Of a stretch of 64,000 bases of DNA, positions 21,467 through 36,590 are shown piece by piece. The DNA is taken from positions 196,581,126 through 196,645,125 of the forward strand of contig OZ018321.1 of NCBI GenBank assembly GCA_963969495.1. Direction: 5' to 3'. The notes below the pieces were generated by a model, which saw only the letters and a program-made list of their open reading frames with translations, was not told the origin of the DNA and did not search any database. Positions within the stretch are counted from its first letter, which is position 1. The number at the start of each line of letters is the position of its first letter. The DNA comes from Ceratothoa steindachneri (Eukaryota > Arthropoda > Malacostraca > Isopoda > Cymothoidae). The position numbers were made by a program, and so were the translations under genes.

Positions 21467-22889
21467 CAGAGTACTTGGTGTTATTTGCCTCACAATCTGA
21501 GAATTTGACCAGTTTTATTCTAATATAAAAACTTTGGGCTTTAATTGGATCATTATTGCAAAAATAACTATTTTCATCGTCAGCAACGATGAGAAACAGT
21601 TGAGGTCTGGTTCGGGTTGCTATGGCAACCCAAAGTTGGTTACCGCATGGAAATTACAATGCACAAGATGAAATTAAACATGGTAATGGAATGATATAAG
21701 TCGCGATCGAAGAAATATTAAAAATAAAAATCTTTTTTGGAAACGAAGGAAGTGTATGGACGGGATTATGACAATGGAGGATGAATAATTGAATATGTCT
21801 TATAATGATAATATAAATATGTAGTAGTAAACAATCATTTCTTTTATATGGCGTTTTTCACGATCGTTGCCAAGGTATATCCATTTTTACAATTCTAAGA
21901 AGAAAAATTGACTCCAGACAGTAGGGGTCAATGTTGATTAACGTAGGGTCGGATTTGGTGTAGTTTGCCATGTTCTTCTTGGCCAGCTGGGGAATAGGTG
22001 ATTGTATCTGATGCCCTGCGTAGCTTTCTTACTCTTTTTTTGCTTTTAGATCCAACAGGCGCATTGGTGTTCGTGATTCTGCATATGATAATCAAGGATA
22101 TCCGTGGATGTAATTAAATGAAAATTGAAATGGTTTAAACCAGACAGTGCGAACGACGAAGGAACAAAAGAGAAGATTATTATTTTTTTTGTGGGGAGAC
22201 GCAGTTGTCTCAGGCTGTTATCCTACAGTTAGGAGTATGGAAAGTTTTGAGACGGCGTAAATCAGAGACTGTTCCCCACATTTATATTCATGCGTATCTA
22301 TTCTACCTTTGACAAGGTTTTTCCCTTTCATAAATCCCTTATCATATCAGGATTGAAATGATTGAGCAGTGTATGTCCTCTAGTCGTTAAAACTTTATAT
22401 ATTATAAGGTACGGTAAAGAAAACTACAATCAAAATTTTACCAAACCAAGAAACCCGTCGAGGTGGTTTATAATGTAACTAAGGTTACCACGTATTGTAT
22501 ACAAAAGACTTGGGGTAACTTCTGGTGGTTCAATATACTTTCCACTTCCTATGAATTTTGGCTCCATTAGAACATTCTTGAAGACATGATTTATAAAGGT
22601 GGAAAGTAAAAGTAGATAGAAACCGATGGAAATAATAATAAATAAATGTTAATATAAAATTACATCGATAGAGATTAGTAAGTGTATCTTGTAACAAAAG
22701 AAGTGTTTGTAATTTCTTTGGCATAAAAACAAGTGTGGACTGATACCTATTCCAATTATTTTCAGAACACAATGTAATATTATTTAATACTTAAACTCAA
22801 AACGAAAGAAAAAATATATGCTACAAGATGAAATAACTAAGCTTTGATTCTATTTCCTTTTGGATCGATGACACGAGGAAGTCTAGGTA
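21466..22889. other. Unassigned
   Basis: No gene or repeat family recognised. The 80-residue minus-strand frame at 22530-22772 has no domain. Confidence 0.45.
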
Positions 22890-23590
22890 TGCCCTGACCG
22901 CAAGTGGCAGAGAGAGATTCAGCTGATATTTTCTCTCAGCAACTTAGAGGCAAAAGTTCCTTTCACCCAAACCCATTAAATTTGCTTGGCACCAGTCTTT
23001 ACATCTTGTTTGAGGGGAGAGGGAGGGATATGTGTGAGGTTGGTGCATCTTATCGAATGGTTATACGATCATTTCCTATAGTGGTATCTATCCATGGGAT
23101 GACTTTATCCATCAACGTCTCCCAATAGACCTGTTGATTGATCTTAACCGCACACAGACCTCAATGAAGATGAAATGATTTTTTGGGGGGCCAGTTGATG
23201 TTACTCTCATTCACGCCATCACCGAGCCTGGCTTCTGTCTCTTCAAAGATGTTTGACCGGAATCTCATTTGGATTTTGTGCCCAAGCACGATCTTACTGT
23301 GTGTTGTAGGTGGACGGGAGAGTGAACAACTTCTCATCCGTCCATAGAACTGGAGGATGCGATTCATCAAGGAGCCTTTATGGAGCAACTTTACTCTTTT
23401 GACTCTTGACTTTTGAGTGCGGTTTGAAGCCAGATGTCTCTAGCTATTTTGAATGGTTGAAGTTTCAGATTATCTTTCAGCAAGATTTGCTTTGTCATAT
23501 GCCCACTTTAGGGTCTAAAGCAAGTTTTTTTGCCCTTCTCTTGGGATTTCGCCTGAATTTGTTCATCGTCTTCTTGTAGTTTATTAAGTA
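22890..23590 (-). pseudogene. mariner-like (IS630/Tc1-mariner) transposase relic
   Basis: Read on the minus strand, 23161-23388 gives LGHKIQMRFRSNIFEETE...GDGVNESNINWPPKKSF. It lines up with the region after the first catalytic Asp in long Tc1/mariner-type transposases (roughly P...K.P...MVW.VVSSEGDV.PP.F). It is followed downstream on the same strand by KINQQVYWETLMDKVIPWID, matching GLKVN...Y...L...V.PW. Upstream remnants (23400-23590) include KQILLKDNLKLQPFKI. Highly degenerate. Confidence 0.6.
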
Positions 23591-24439
23591 TAATAATTAC
23601 TTTAATTATATCAATTCATTGTGAAAAATAATATAATAAGACATAAAAGATTGACTTCTTTCACTGAGAATTGGTACCGAGAATTAAATATATTTTAATT
23701 CTTTGATCTATTAGCTCTACTTTAAAAACTGTGAAAACAATAATGATAAAAAACAAGAATAGTTTTTTACCACTCTTTAAAGTTTGCGAAAGCTCGAATA
23801 AATTTATTGGTCTTTAACTCAGTGACAAAGATGTGAGAGGACAAAATAACGTAAATCCTCAGGAACAGATATTATTATAACCCTTGTATGAACATTTTCA
23901 TTCAAGATTTTACCTATAGATCTGTTAACCTAAGCGGAAAACATTGCTTAAAAAGAGCCTAAGGAAGATGAATTTTGGACACCATTAATGTATACAAAGA
24001 ACAAAACTTAACTGCTTATGATATTAAGAAATAAACTTGTGATCATAAACACTAAAGAAATTCAAACTTAACCGAGAAAAGATTGGCTTTGCACAGAATC
24101 CATTAAATTTTTATGATCAAGATATCTAAAAAAAAATAATTTTATTGCCTTCCTTCTCCATAGTAAACTTAATATTATGAGATAAAGGGGGTTTAAAAAA
24201 ATGAAGGAAATTGGAAGCTCTATCTACTCAAAATATCACTTATCTGGTTTCCTCTGGGATGCTTTATGGGTAACCGGTTTTGCAAAAGTTCAGTTAGATT
24301 TGTTTTTTTTATCTCTCTATAAGTTTACGTGTGTGATAGAAAAAGTTCTGTCAAACAATTTTATAGTTTTACTTTTCCAGCATGTGTCAGTAAAACTTCT
24401 TTTCCATTGTGTCTATTTGTTTCGAGATTAAAGTGAAAA
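23591..24439. other. Unassigned AT-rich
   Basis: Nothing recognised. A 76-residue hydrophobic frame at 24201-24431 has no family resemblance. Confidence 0.4.
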
Positions 24440-25015
24440 AAACAAGATCTCTGCTCTCAGTCGCGCGGACCACAGCATTTCTGACATCACCAAGCAGTTC
24501 AATTCCAGCCAGATGATCGTCTACAGACGCGCGGAGATGCTAAAAAAGGGACAACATCTCAAAGATCGAGCTCGTTCAGGCAAACCTCAAGTGGCCAAAC
24601 GTTTTGATGTGAGACAGGACTTCAAAACGGCTCAGAAACTCAAAATGATTGCTAAAATGTCCAACGGCGTCAAGGAAGAGGGTGGTAATAGTTTGACATG
24701 CGTCAAAAGGCCACTGGTAATCCACTGTATTTAAGAATAACTTCGGGGGCGCTGTAGTCGTCTTCTCAACGACTTGAAGATTCATGGCAATCGAATTCTC
24801 ATTTTGTTCTGAAGAAATTACTTCACGGTTGATTCGGCCATCAACAAATAGAACCATCTCTGAGGTTAGCTATAATAACGTCGACGAGCCAAAGTCCTTC
24901 GTCAACTGCGTGTGAGCCAGCAGGAGGAAGAACTTCGTCCGCAACGTGTGCGTGGCATTCAGGTCTCGCCTGGAGAGCGTGCTCACCTCCGTGAGTGGCT
25001 ACATTGATTGATATT
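24440..25015 (+). pseudogene. mariner-like transposase relic (N-terminal half)
   Basis: 24513-24734 reads MIVYRRAEMLKKGQHLKDRA followed by RSGKPQVAKRFDVRQ. This matches the first helix-turn-helix and linker of a mariner-like transposase (TVY.V...F..G.S..R..GSGRP). After frame changes, RCSRLLNDLKIHGNRILI (about 24745-24800) matches the block just before the first catalytic acid, but the SDE triad is interrupted by a stop. FTVDSAINK follows, like FTVDP.YN.QN. The catalytic half is not found. Confidence 0.7.
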
Positions 25016-26625
25016 ACAATTTAAACACATATTTATATGTTTAAAAAAGCGTGTCTAACAACATCAAAAGGTATCATCAGTGTTTTATTTGGGGGAGCGT
25101 CGTAACAGGACTTTTGCAATAACAGATTTTTAAGATTCACAAGAAAGGAATGACATTAGTCCAAATTTTGGCTGGCTTTGCACTTGTGACATTTAACTGT
25201 GACAAATCTTTTGTTCCTCTTTTGTCACAGTTTTATACAACAAAAACTCGGTAATAAACAGCTACTAATGCTTTACTGAAATTCTTCGAGGCTATTTGGT
25301 GAGTTTGGACGGAAATTTACTTTATACAAATGTATCCCTTGACAAGGTCCATAATATCACTCTAGACCAAGTTTTCTCTTTTAAATCCACAATTTTTTTT
25401 TGCTTCAATCGCCAAATATTTTTATAGATATTACTTCTTGTGTTGGGAGACAATATATTGAATTTAATGGTTACATTTAATTCCATTAAAGATATCGTTT
25501 TAATGAATACCTTTCTTTCTTTCGACACCTTTAGTACAAGCATTTTTTAGATGATACTTTTTCTCAATTTGAATATTAAGAGGAAGCTTCTAAGTTCTTA
25601 CAATTTTTTGTACACCCGTAATCCAAATATTAAATTTAATATGGAGGAAGGAAGTTAACCTTCCATAAGAATTCATATGATTATGTCCTCAAAAAGTCGC
25701 CAGATAGCCCCTTAATTAAAAAAAAATATGTCCTCTAAGAACTTAGTACCCTGAACCAGGAGAACCATAGATTCTAGAAAATATTTCCACCAAATAAACT
25801 TTGAACGTTCTTCATAAATAAAATGAAAAATGATAATTTCTCTCTTACAAGAGTGTAACCCCTTTACGTTCGTGGAATGATATTGTATGCAAATTTACTT
25901 GCACTTAAAGTTCCCAAGAAACAAATATTTTAAATATCATACGTTTCTTACACCTTGGAATTAGCTTAAGAGCTTGTAAGCTTTATACCATTAATGAAGT
26001 CTCACTCATCAGAGGTCAATTATAACATACAAGGTTGCTAAAAAATTGAGAAAATTCGTTCTCATCCAAATAACGATCACCTTAGGATTTTCAACTCACT
26101 TTTTATCCAACATCACACATCTACATCAAATACCGAGTTAACTTGTAACCCTCTGTCACGAATAAGTACAACCACCCAACTTCAAACTTTTTAATAAATA
26201 ATACAACCACCCTACAATTAAATCTGTCCTTTGCATTTCCCTTTGTCAATGGTTTCCCCCAGTCATTGATAACAGATATGTAGAAGTATCTCGAGTGTTT
26301 AGATTCTTTTCATTTTATGTGTTTATCGTTTTTGATTAATATTTTAAATCCAAACTTTATAATTAGATATTCTGAAACTTTCCTTCATATTCTCATTATT
26401 TATGTTTTGACATGTGCCCAATATAATAAACATGTATTTAAAAATACCCTCTTTACTCTTTGATTTTAACTACTCCAAGCCTTTAATTTTCAAGAATAAT
26501 GATTAAAATAGAAATGTGTGTATTCATTCTTATAATTCCTTCTTCTTTCGCATTTTAATGGGAGATAGATTAAGTAAGATCCAAAACCTTGCAATAAATT
26601 TGAAGATCTCTCGTTATCTTTCACT

Positions 26626-26629
<4 letters not shown>
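25016..26629. other. Unassigned AT-rich
   Basis: About 1.6 kb with no recognised gene, transposon or RNA. Confidence 0.45.

Positions 26630-26691
<62 letters not shown>
26630..26691. repeat. (TA)n microsatellite, about 31 units
   Basis: Left flank of the Penelope-like fragment. Confidence 0.98.
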
Positions 26692-26693
<2 letters not shown>

Positions 26694-28027
26694 TTCGAGT
26701 GATCCGTTCGTTATAGTCCGGAGTTTCAATATATATAAGAGAACCAGGGCAGCAGAAAAGAAATGCATTTTTCTTTCTTCATTTAATTTTAACCACCGTT
26801 TCGAGGGGCAACCTCATCTTCTGGGTACTGGAATTATATTTATTATAAATACAAAGAAATTGTAATACAAAGTAATTCTAATTGACGTTGGATAGGTAAC
26901 ATAAGGGGAATGGTCTAACATTTCACTTTTTTGTAAAAGTCATGATACTAAAACTATAGTTGATGGAAGTGCATTGGTAATAGCAACATTATACGCGGGG
27001 CACTCATCTGTAGTGGCTTTCACCTGTCATCTTCATTCTCTCTAATGCATAAAGAACCTGAATTCTTAAGATCCTATTTCAAGAATAATTGTTATCCCTT
27101 CTCAGTAGTAAATACTCTTATTTGTAAATTTTTAAATTTACAATATTTACCTCCCAATCCTTCCTTCGATGTTCCTAAAGACTCAAAATATTTTATTCTT
27201 CTAAATTAATTAAACGCTATTTTTACCATACAAATTTCAAATTAGTATTTGTTAAAAAACTCAATATTGGTAGTTGGTTCAGTCAAAAGGAAAAACATCC
27301 TCTATGGATGCGCAGTCGTGTTGTTTACAAATTCACTTGTCCTCGGTGTCTCCAAGGTTGATACATAGGCAGCACGATTCGCTCCCTGAGATAAAGGTTC
27401 TCCTCACGCATGGGCATCAGGGAACGTACTGAAACACCACTGAATCGTAAAATCGTAAAGAACCATCCCCTATCAGAGCACATGCAATCAAATGCAACGC
27501 GGATATAACTATAGATAATTTTACAATAATAGATCAAGATAACAATGAGCAAAGCTTAAGAAAGCTAGAATCTCTTCATATTAAATCCCGTGCCCCTAGT
27601 CTTAATTGTGACTCGTCCGCTGAAACTTTACTTATGACCTAACTCTACAACCAATAAAATCTTACCAATGTCCACTTCTATCCCCCCTAAACAACTTCTC
27701 TCTGGAGTCAGACCAACGATGGTGAGTGTTTTGATGGTTCTCCCTTGTATTCCTCTAGGATTTGTAATATCCTAACTCATTATACATTATGCATTTTCTT
27801 AGGTTTTTCATTATAGGAAAAACGTCTCTTTTTTGTAGATATTTGTCAATACTTTTAATATTCTAATTTCTAGACAAATTTTTTAATATTATAATTCATT
27901 GTAAATTATGTATTCCTTTATATCATAGAACCCGAAGATGAGTGGACAGCTCGAAACGTTGTTTATACCCAATAAATGAAGATGAATTTCTCCGCATTCT
28001 ATGTACTCTCATTTCTGGTGAAATTAT

Positions 28028-28028
<1 letters not shown>
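26692..28028 (+). mobile_element. Penelope-like element, 3' half, inactive
   Basis: Coding remnant 27016-27600 carries the C-terminal reverse transcriptase and the GIY-YIG nuclease of a Penelope-like retroelement. A terminal motif lies at each end in opposite orientation: CCAGAAGATGAGGTTGCC...CTCGAAACGG on the minus strand at about 26796-26840, and CCCGAAGATGAGTGG...CTCGAAACGTTG on the plus strand at about 27929-27960. Such partial inverted termini are known for Penelope-like elements. Both sides run into (TA)n arrays. Confidence 0.8.
27016..27600 (+). pseudogene. Penelope-like RT C-terminus plus GIY-YIG endonuclease
   Basis: 27020-27200: HLHSLMHKEPEFLRSYFKNN, then FSVVNTLICKFLN and PSFDVPKD, typical of the stretch after the RT catalytic domain. 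27250-27345: NIGSWFSQKEKHPLW, RSRVVYKFTCPRC, then LQG-stop-YIGST, the GIY-YIG core with a TGA inside the first motif. SLR.RFSSRMGI.ERTETPLN follows at 27360-27440, the nuclease helix with its conserved Arg and the zinc-ribbon-linked Cys pair just upstream. At least one frameshift plus the in-frame stop. The N-terminal RT is absent; a different fragment carrying it is at 62785-64000. Confidence 0.85.

Positions 28029-28091
<63 letters not shown>
28029..28091. repeat. (TA)n microsatellite, about 31 units
   Basis: Between the Penelope-like fragment and the palindromic element. Confidence 0.98.
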
Positions 28092-28093
<2 letters not shown>

Positions 28094-28230
28094 AAGAAGG
28101 AGCAAATGCAAGTTCTGCGGGTGATAACAACCACCACAGGGCTTTCGCCATATTTATTTTCTGCCTTTCAAAACAATTTTGAAGACAGAAATAAAGGTGC
28201 AGAAACCTTGCATTGCAGACTATATTACAA
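28092..28230. other. Short unassigned segment beside palindrome
   Basis: Sequence between the (TA)n array and the left arm. It is not repeated on the right side, where the arm ends directly in (TA)n. Confidence 0.5.
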
Positions 28231-28680
28231 TATAGTACAAGAAAGTGAAATTTTTGACGCGAATGAGCAATGAGACAAGAAACAGGAGTTTTTTAGAGGT
28301 AAGAGAAAGGGACATTAGAAGAAGACTAGAATCATAGAGAGCAGAGGGCGGCACAATGAAGGCAATCCTTTACCGAGAAGACAGAGATAACGCCAGGGGA
28401 AAAAAGTTTGAAATTCCTGGCCGGGACTCGAACCCGGGTCTGCTGATTGCCGGTAGAGCATCTGACCGGCAATCAGCAGACCCGGGTTCGAGTCCCGGCC
28501 AGGAATTTCAAACTTTTTTCCCCTGGCGTTATCTTTGTCTTCTCGGTAAAGGATTGCCTTCATTGTGCCGCCCTCTGCTCTCTATGATTCTAGTCTTCTT
28601 CTAATGTCCCTTTCTCTTACCTCCAAAAAACTCCTGTTTCTTGTCTCATTGCTCATTCGCGTCAAAAATTTCACTTTCTT

Positions 28681-28688
<8 letters not shown>
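28231..28688. repeat. Near-perfect 458-bp palindrome of two head-to-head SINE bodies
   Basis: Two 224-bp arms (28231-28454 and 28465-28688) are reverse complements with about two mismatches, around a 10-bp loop AGAGCATCTG. Read outward, each arm starts with a tRNA-like anticodon arm and a perfect T-arm/box B (GGGTTCGAGTCCC). Then come CCAGGAATTTC, a common body of about 160 bp, and an end at CTTGTACTATA. The tRNA head is truncated at the centre: only GGTAGAGC of the D-arm is present and there is no box A. Two almost identical 82-codon frames on opposite strands are products of this symmetry. They contain the box B translation GRDSNPG and are not genes. Confidence 0.95.

Positions 28689-28744
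<56 letters not shown>
28685..28744. repeat. (TA)n microsatellite, about 30 units
   Basis: Begins in the last bases of the palindrome arm and ends at the mariner terminus. Confidence 0.98.
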
Positions 28745-28746
<2 letters not shown>

Positions 28747-29690
28747 AGGGATCTTTAAAAAGTCTTGGTGCAAAATGGAAGAGGTATTTATTAAAAATTA
28801 AAATAAATTCAAATGTCACTAATATTTCTCAACATAGTTTCCATTTAGGTCATTGCACTTCTGAAGGCGATGTTTCCGCCTGACAAGTCCCCCTCTGAAG
28901 AAATCTTCGCTTTTGGAATTGCCCCATGTCTTGATTTCACGTTTCACCTCTTCGATCGATTGAAATTTTGTACCTTTTAAATGCTCCTTAATATTAGGAA
29001 ACAAGAAATAGTCCTAAGGGGTAAGATCAGAGCTATAGGGTGGATGGAGTATGATTTGCCATCGAAATTTCCTCTAAATTTCTCTTTTTAGCCGTGAAGA
29101 ATGGGTGAACCATATTCATGATAGAACATGACTCCTTTGTGCAAGCAGAAAGCTTACTCAGAGAAAGATGGTCTGTTAAAATTGCATATGCTGATCTAGG
29201 GAAATATTGACCTCTTTCTCAATAAATTCAACGCTAATACCGCAATCTTCATCCTTAAGTTTTTGAACGGCGGCCACCTTTTATACATTGGTTGATGTAG
29301 ATGGTCTCCATTCTCTCTCCTCGTCAATAAGGTCTTTTCTTCCTTCTTTGAAACGTTTCATCTAACTCAAAACAGCGAATTTATGTGGTGTAGACTTACC
29401 ATAAACATGCTGCAAAAAATCGACAATAGCAGGCGCTTTCGAATCAAGGTTCGTTAAAAATTTGCAAACAGTTCTGATCTCAAAAGTTTGGTTTTTCATC
29501 GATCAAAAAGCTAATTTCTTGTAAGCAGTCGTTACTTGCTACGTGAAATGCCTCAGAGGAATCAATGACGGTTTTGCAGGTATCACGACAAACCAAAGAT
29601 ATGATCAAACGTGTTTTGACTTGAAAATTTCCGATAATATTTTAAATTAAAGGGTTGCACCAAAACACTTTTTGTTCTTTAAGAGTGCTT
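28745..29690 (-). mobile_element. mariner element, internally deleted
   Basis: Ends share TTGCACCAA(G/A)AC...TTTTT in inverted orientation (28755-28785 and about 29650-29680). The minus-strand start MKNQTFEIRTVCKFL is near 29500, then the helix-turn-helix region TPHKFAVLS-stop-MKRFKEGRKDL and RPSTSTNV. The end is HPPYSSDLTP-stop-DYFLFPNIKEHLKGTKF (third Asp of DD34D), then RRKHRLQKCNDLNGNYVEKY. The part between about 29120 and 29220, which should carry the first two catalytic Asp, is largely missing, so it is a deletion derivative. Confidence 0.85.
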
Positions 29691-30500
29691 TAATTCGTTT
29701 TGGCATGCTAGACCAAATTTGTGATCATATTTTTCACATCTTGACTGATATTGTACCATTTTTATTCCATAAACACCCTAAACAGCTCAAAATTAGATCA
29801 ATTCTTCTTATCAACCGCCAGTTTGATTAGCGCACTCATATTTTGTATTGGATTAAAATATGACGAATTCCAAGGCAAGGTCCCAATGGTTCGATGATAT
29901 TTTAACCAATAGTCTTATTATTCCTTTTGCTTTTTGATAAGGTGTGACATCGTGCTAAAAACTACAGTTCTTATCTCAAATTGGTCCTGCACGGTTGAGT
30001 AAAAGTTCTGATGAAGTACGTTTTGTTACCATTTTCAGGTAATGGCAGTGTTTTGGGGAAAAGTGTAGTAGTCAGGTTACCTTAGTTAAGAAGCAGTCAC
30101 AGATATACCGTGAAAGCACTTCCCAATCTACAAAAGTGGAGCCGAACCGAAAGATTTTTCTTGCTGATATGAGGCTTCTTCGCAGCCTTTCTCAAATCGA
30201 GACCTTTGTAGAAAAATATTCATCTAACTATGCGCGCTTAAGTGTTACACATGTTTCTTTCCAATCGTGTGTAAGGTTGGCCATGGAGGCAGCTCAGTCC
30301 TGATCTGGTACCTTACCAGGACGGGATCTCGGCATTTATTTTAAAAGCTTGGGCGTCTAGAGAACTTCTTCACATGAGTGAATCCAGTCTTTATAAGTCC
30401 ATTTACGATCCTAAAGATGATCGTGCATGAGGAAATACCATTAGCAACTATTTTCTTCCATTTCAAGCCAGATTGAGGCAAAGCTAAAATTATTGCAAGC
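29691..30500 (-). pseudogene. Tc1-like transposase relic
   Basis: The minus strand begins with the N-terminal helix-turn-helix remnant LPQSGLKWKKIVANGISSCT at about 30475-30415. The end is TIGTLPWNSSYFNPIQNMSALIK (about 29900-29830), where the catalytic Glu of PIEN is Gln. A C-terminal WYNISQDVKNMITNLV remnant follows. The middle is frameshifted. It touches the mariner at 28745-29690. Confidence 0.7.
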
Positions 30501-31237
30501 TATTCTCTGAAAAACCTCTAAACATCTATTTGAAAAAATAAATAAATTACAAAAAAGATTATATTTACTAAGCCTCATTCAGTTAACATATATTTGTCAT
30601 CATTTTTCCCTTTTCATCAAATAGAAAAGCTCCGAGGCTTGTAACCTAACTCTAGCCGGAAATTTTAGATCCAACGAAAGAATACTGTTTTTATTACTAC
30701 AATTTAAATGCTGACATTTTAATACACCTGCAAAAATTTAAATATTAGAATACTTATTCCTATAACGTAATTTTTTTTATCAACGAAACTGAAAATACAT
30801 ATATATTTGTCTAAAAAAAATTGTCCATGATTATATATATATATATGGTACTGCTAATGTATCGCAAAATTAGACAACTGACACTGCTTTAGATCTAGAA
30901 GGACACCCTCGTCCTCAAACTAGTAGACAACACTAAAGTAATCCGTCTAATGTACTTCAAAAGATACATTTCAATAGATCCCCTTTATGTTAGTCTTGTT
31001 TACCGTCGCAGAAAACTGAAAAGTTGTTAAATATTTCATCCTTATCTTTGCTAAATCCATTTTAAAGAGAGAATATATTTTAAGAGACGATAAATGCTCA
31101 TTAAGCTAACGGAAATAATAAAAGATGTTCCCCGAGTTAAATCGTCTTTTATTAAAAGCAAACAAAAATCCAACATGTTTAACATATAAGGATTTACTTG
31201 CACTTCTCTGCTTACAAACTAAATTTACGCATCCTTT
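30501..31237. other. Unassigned; short (TA)n at 30832-30846
   Basis: No gene recognised. Confidence 0.5.
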
Positions 31238-31330
31238 GGGGAGGATGTGGATGTTAACCTAGCGGCTAGCGGTGTGGTCTGAAAAGGGAAGAGCGCTAGA
31301 ATGGCATAGGTTCGAACTGCACCTATTCGT
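31238..31330 (+). repeat. tRNA-derived sequence (SINE head)
   Basis: GGATGTGGATGTTAACCTAG followed by CGGCTAGCGG resembles a SINE D-arm. AGGTTCGAACTGC at about 31309 is a good box B. The opening GATGTGGA is shared with 11708-11795, suggesting the same SINE group. Confidence 0.5.
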
Positions 31331-31459
31331 TCACTTTCGTTTATGAGTAAATTAGCCTATATTATTTTATTCCATTGGTTATCTCTCTCCTCTCCTCTTC
31401 TCAATCGATGTATTATCTTTGTTTGGTATAATAAAAAGGAGAAATCGCTACTAAAATTA

Positions 31460-31790
31460 AAATTTAAAATTTAAAAAAAGCAGCCATGGTTAAAATTTTA
31501 TAAATTTTCTGAACTTCACCATTTATAATAATTTTAAAAATGAACTAGAAACTAAATTTCCCCATTTCAAAATATCACGTTGTTAAATTATAGTTATAGA
31601 AGAAGATATATAAAAATAAATTTTCTAAACTTCACTATTTGTAATTCTTTGGGTTTTAAAAAATTCACAAAATTTCGATACTCTTTTTTATTTCTGAACT
31701 CCACCATTTGTTTTTTGATATTTTAAGAGAATTATTAGAAATAACTTTGATAAAAAACATAAGTCATAACCAAACTAAGATGAAATTATT
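31460..31790 (-). repeat. AT-rich dispersed repeat, copy 3 (inverted, three internal units)
   Basis: TTTTCTGAACTTCACCATTT-like blocks occur three times (about 31505, 31622 and 31692). They are the reverse complement of the GTGAAGTTCAG core in 20150-20345. The copy ends in CATAAGTCATAACC-like sequence. Confidence 0.55.
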
Positions 31791-31837
31791 ATTTAATTAC
31801 GCAAACAAATCCCCTTCTTAAATTATAGAGTTAGTGA

Positions 31838-31839
<2 letters not shown>

Positions 31840-31924
<85 letters not shown>
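31840..31924. repeat. (TA)n microsatellite, about 42 units
   Basis: Abuts the left inverted repeat of the next Tc1 element. Confidence 0.98.
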
Positions 31925-33657
<1,733 letters not shown>

Positions 33658-33659
<2 letters not shown>

Positions 33660-35013
33660 GTGCCCGTGAAAGGTATACTATCACCCACAAAATTTGCATT
33701 ATTTTTAATGATATTCAGACGCATAATTCACTTTTTATTTGTTCTACGACATCTGGTAGCTTTCGTATAATGCTCTGATATGACAGCTTTCCAATATATT
33801 CTTAAGTTAGTATTGTGGTAGCATTCTTTGTGTGTGGGAATGACTTAAGTTTGTCCGATTTCATATTTTTTGCCATTTCGTTATTATTTTTTTGATTTTT
33901 TACAGAAAGTAGTCTAAATAAAATATATTTCTAATGTGCTTTAAGAAACAAATCCACAATGATTGTTGCTCCTCATAAATGTAGGAAATCTCAGAGACAG
34001 ATAGCAAATGAATTAAACATAGCCCAAAGTACTGTTAATTTATGGGTTTTAAGGGCTAAAAACAATGTTAGCCTATCTATGCCAGTACCTAAAAAACGGT
34101 CTGGCCAACCGAGAAAAACAAATTAGCGAACAGAAATGCTAATGAAAGGTTTAGTAGTAAATAATCCAACAATAACTGCGAAACAACTAAAATTTAATGT
34201 AAGTAATATATTATCTGATGTTACTGAACGAACTATCCATGAGCGGCTACCAAACGAACTCGGATTACCATCTTGCCATGCTGCAAAGAAACCATTCATT
34301 TATGAAAAAATGCGAAACAAACGTGAAAAATTTAGTAAATAAATACAGTCATTGCACTGTTAAGGAGTTGGAAAAAAGTTTTTTTCAGTGATGAGAAAAT
34401 TTTTTTACACTCAGAAACCGTCCTAAAAGGGTTCGTTGGCCCATTGGTTCAAACAAAAGACAATGAAACACCCTCTAAGTGTGATCATTTCGGGTTGTTT
34501 CAGTTTCCAAGGCAGTGGAAACATATATTTTCTTCCTAAGAACACAACTATGAATGGCGCACGGTATTTGTCAATGTTTCAGGAGAAACTTCGAGTGGTA
34601 ATGACAATCCATGAGACAGAAACATTCATGCATGATGGAGCACCTTGTCACAAGGCAAAGATTGTAACAAAATGGCTTATGGAAAAAAATTTAAGATTGT
34701 GGATTGGCCTGGTAATAGCCCAGATCTCAATCCCATAACAAAATAATGGCTAATAATAAAGAATAAGGTCGGAGGCCAAGACAATGGATCCATCTAAAAA
34801 ATTACAGGAGGCCATCATAAAGGTATGGTGCAACGAAATATCAGTGGAGGTTTGTCAAAACTTGATCAAATCCAGGCCGAAGCGTCTACAACAAGTTATC
34901 AAATCCAAAGGAAAGATGAAAAAATACTAATATAAGGTAAAGCAATATTAAACATGTTTTTTATTTTAAAAATACAAATTTTGTGGGTAATCGAATACTT
35001 TTCGCGGGCACTC
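33658..35013 (+). mobile_element. Tc1-like element B with about 40-bp TIRs
   Basis: Left starts CAGTGCCCGTGAAAGGTAT. The right, reverse-complemented, is GAGTGCCCGCGAAAAGTAT. Both continue to ACCCACAAAATTTG. The 1.36-kb element belongs to a different family from element A. It is enclosed by the compound microsatellites at 33518-33657 and 35014-35206. Confidence 0.92.
33959..34932 (+). pseudogene. Tc1-like transposase, broken (element B)
   Basis: ATG at 33959. The helix-turn-helix QIANELNIAQSTVNLW is at about residues 14-30. A stop near 34123 is followed by the same frame to 34342. Then frame changes: WKKVFFSDEKIFLHSE keeps the first Asp (about 34370-34420); 34436-34738 has PLSVIISGCFSFQGSGNIYF and FMHDGAPCHKAKI (second Asp intact); IVDWPGNSPDLNPITK (about 34690-34745) has Thr in place of the catalytic Glu. 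The tail W..EIS.E.CQNLIKS..KRLQQVI.SKG ends near 34932. Confidence 0.88.

Positions 35014-36590
<1,577 letters not shown>

Noticed and set aside
28315..28604. Two almost identical 82-codon proteins on opposite strands
   Set aside because: Direct product of the palindrome. The GRDSNPG string is a translated tRNA T-arm.
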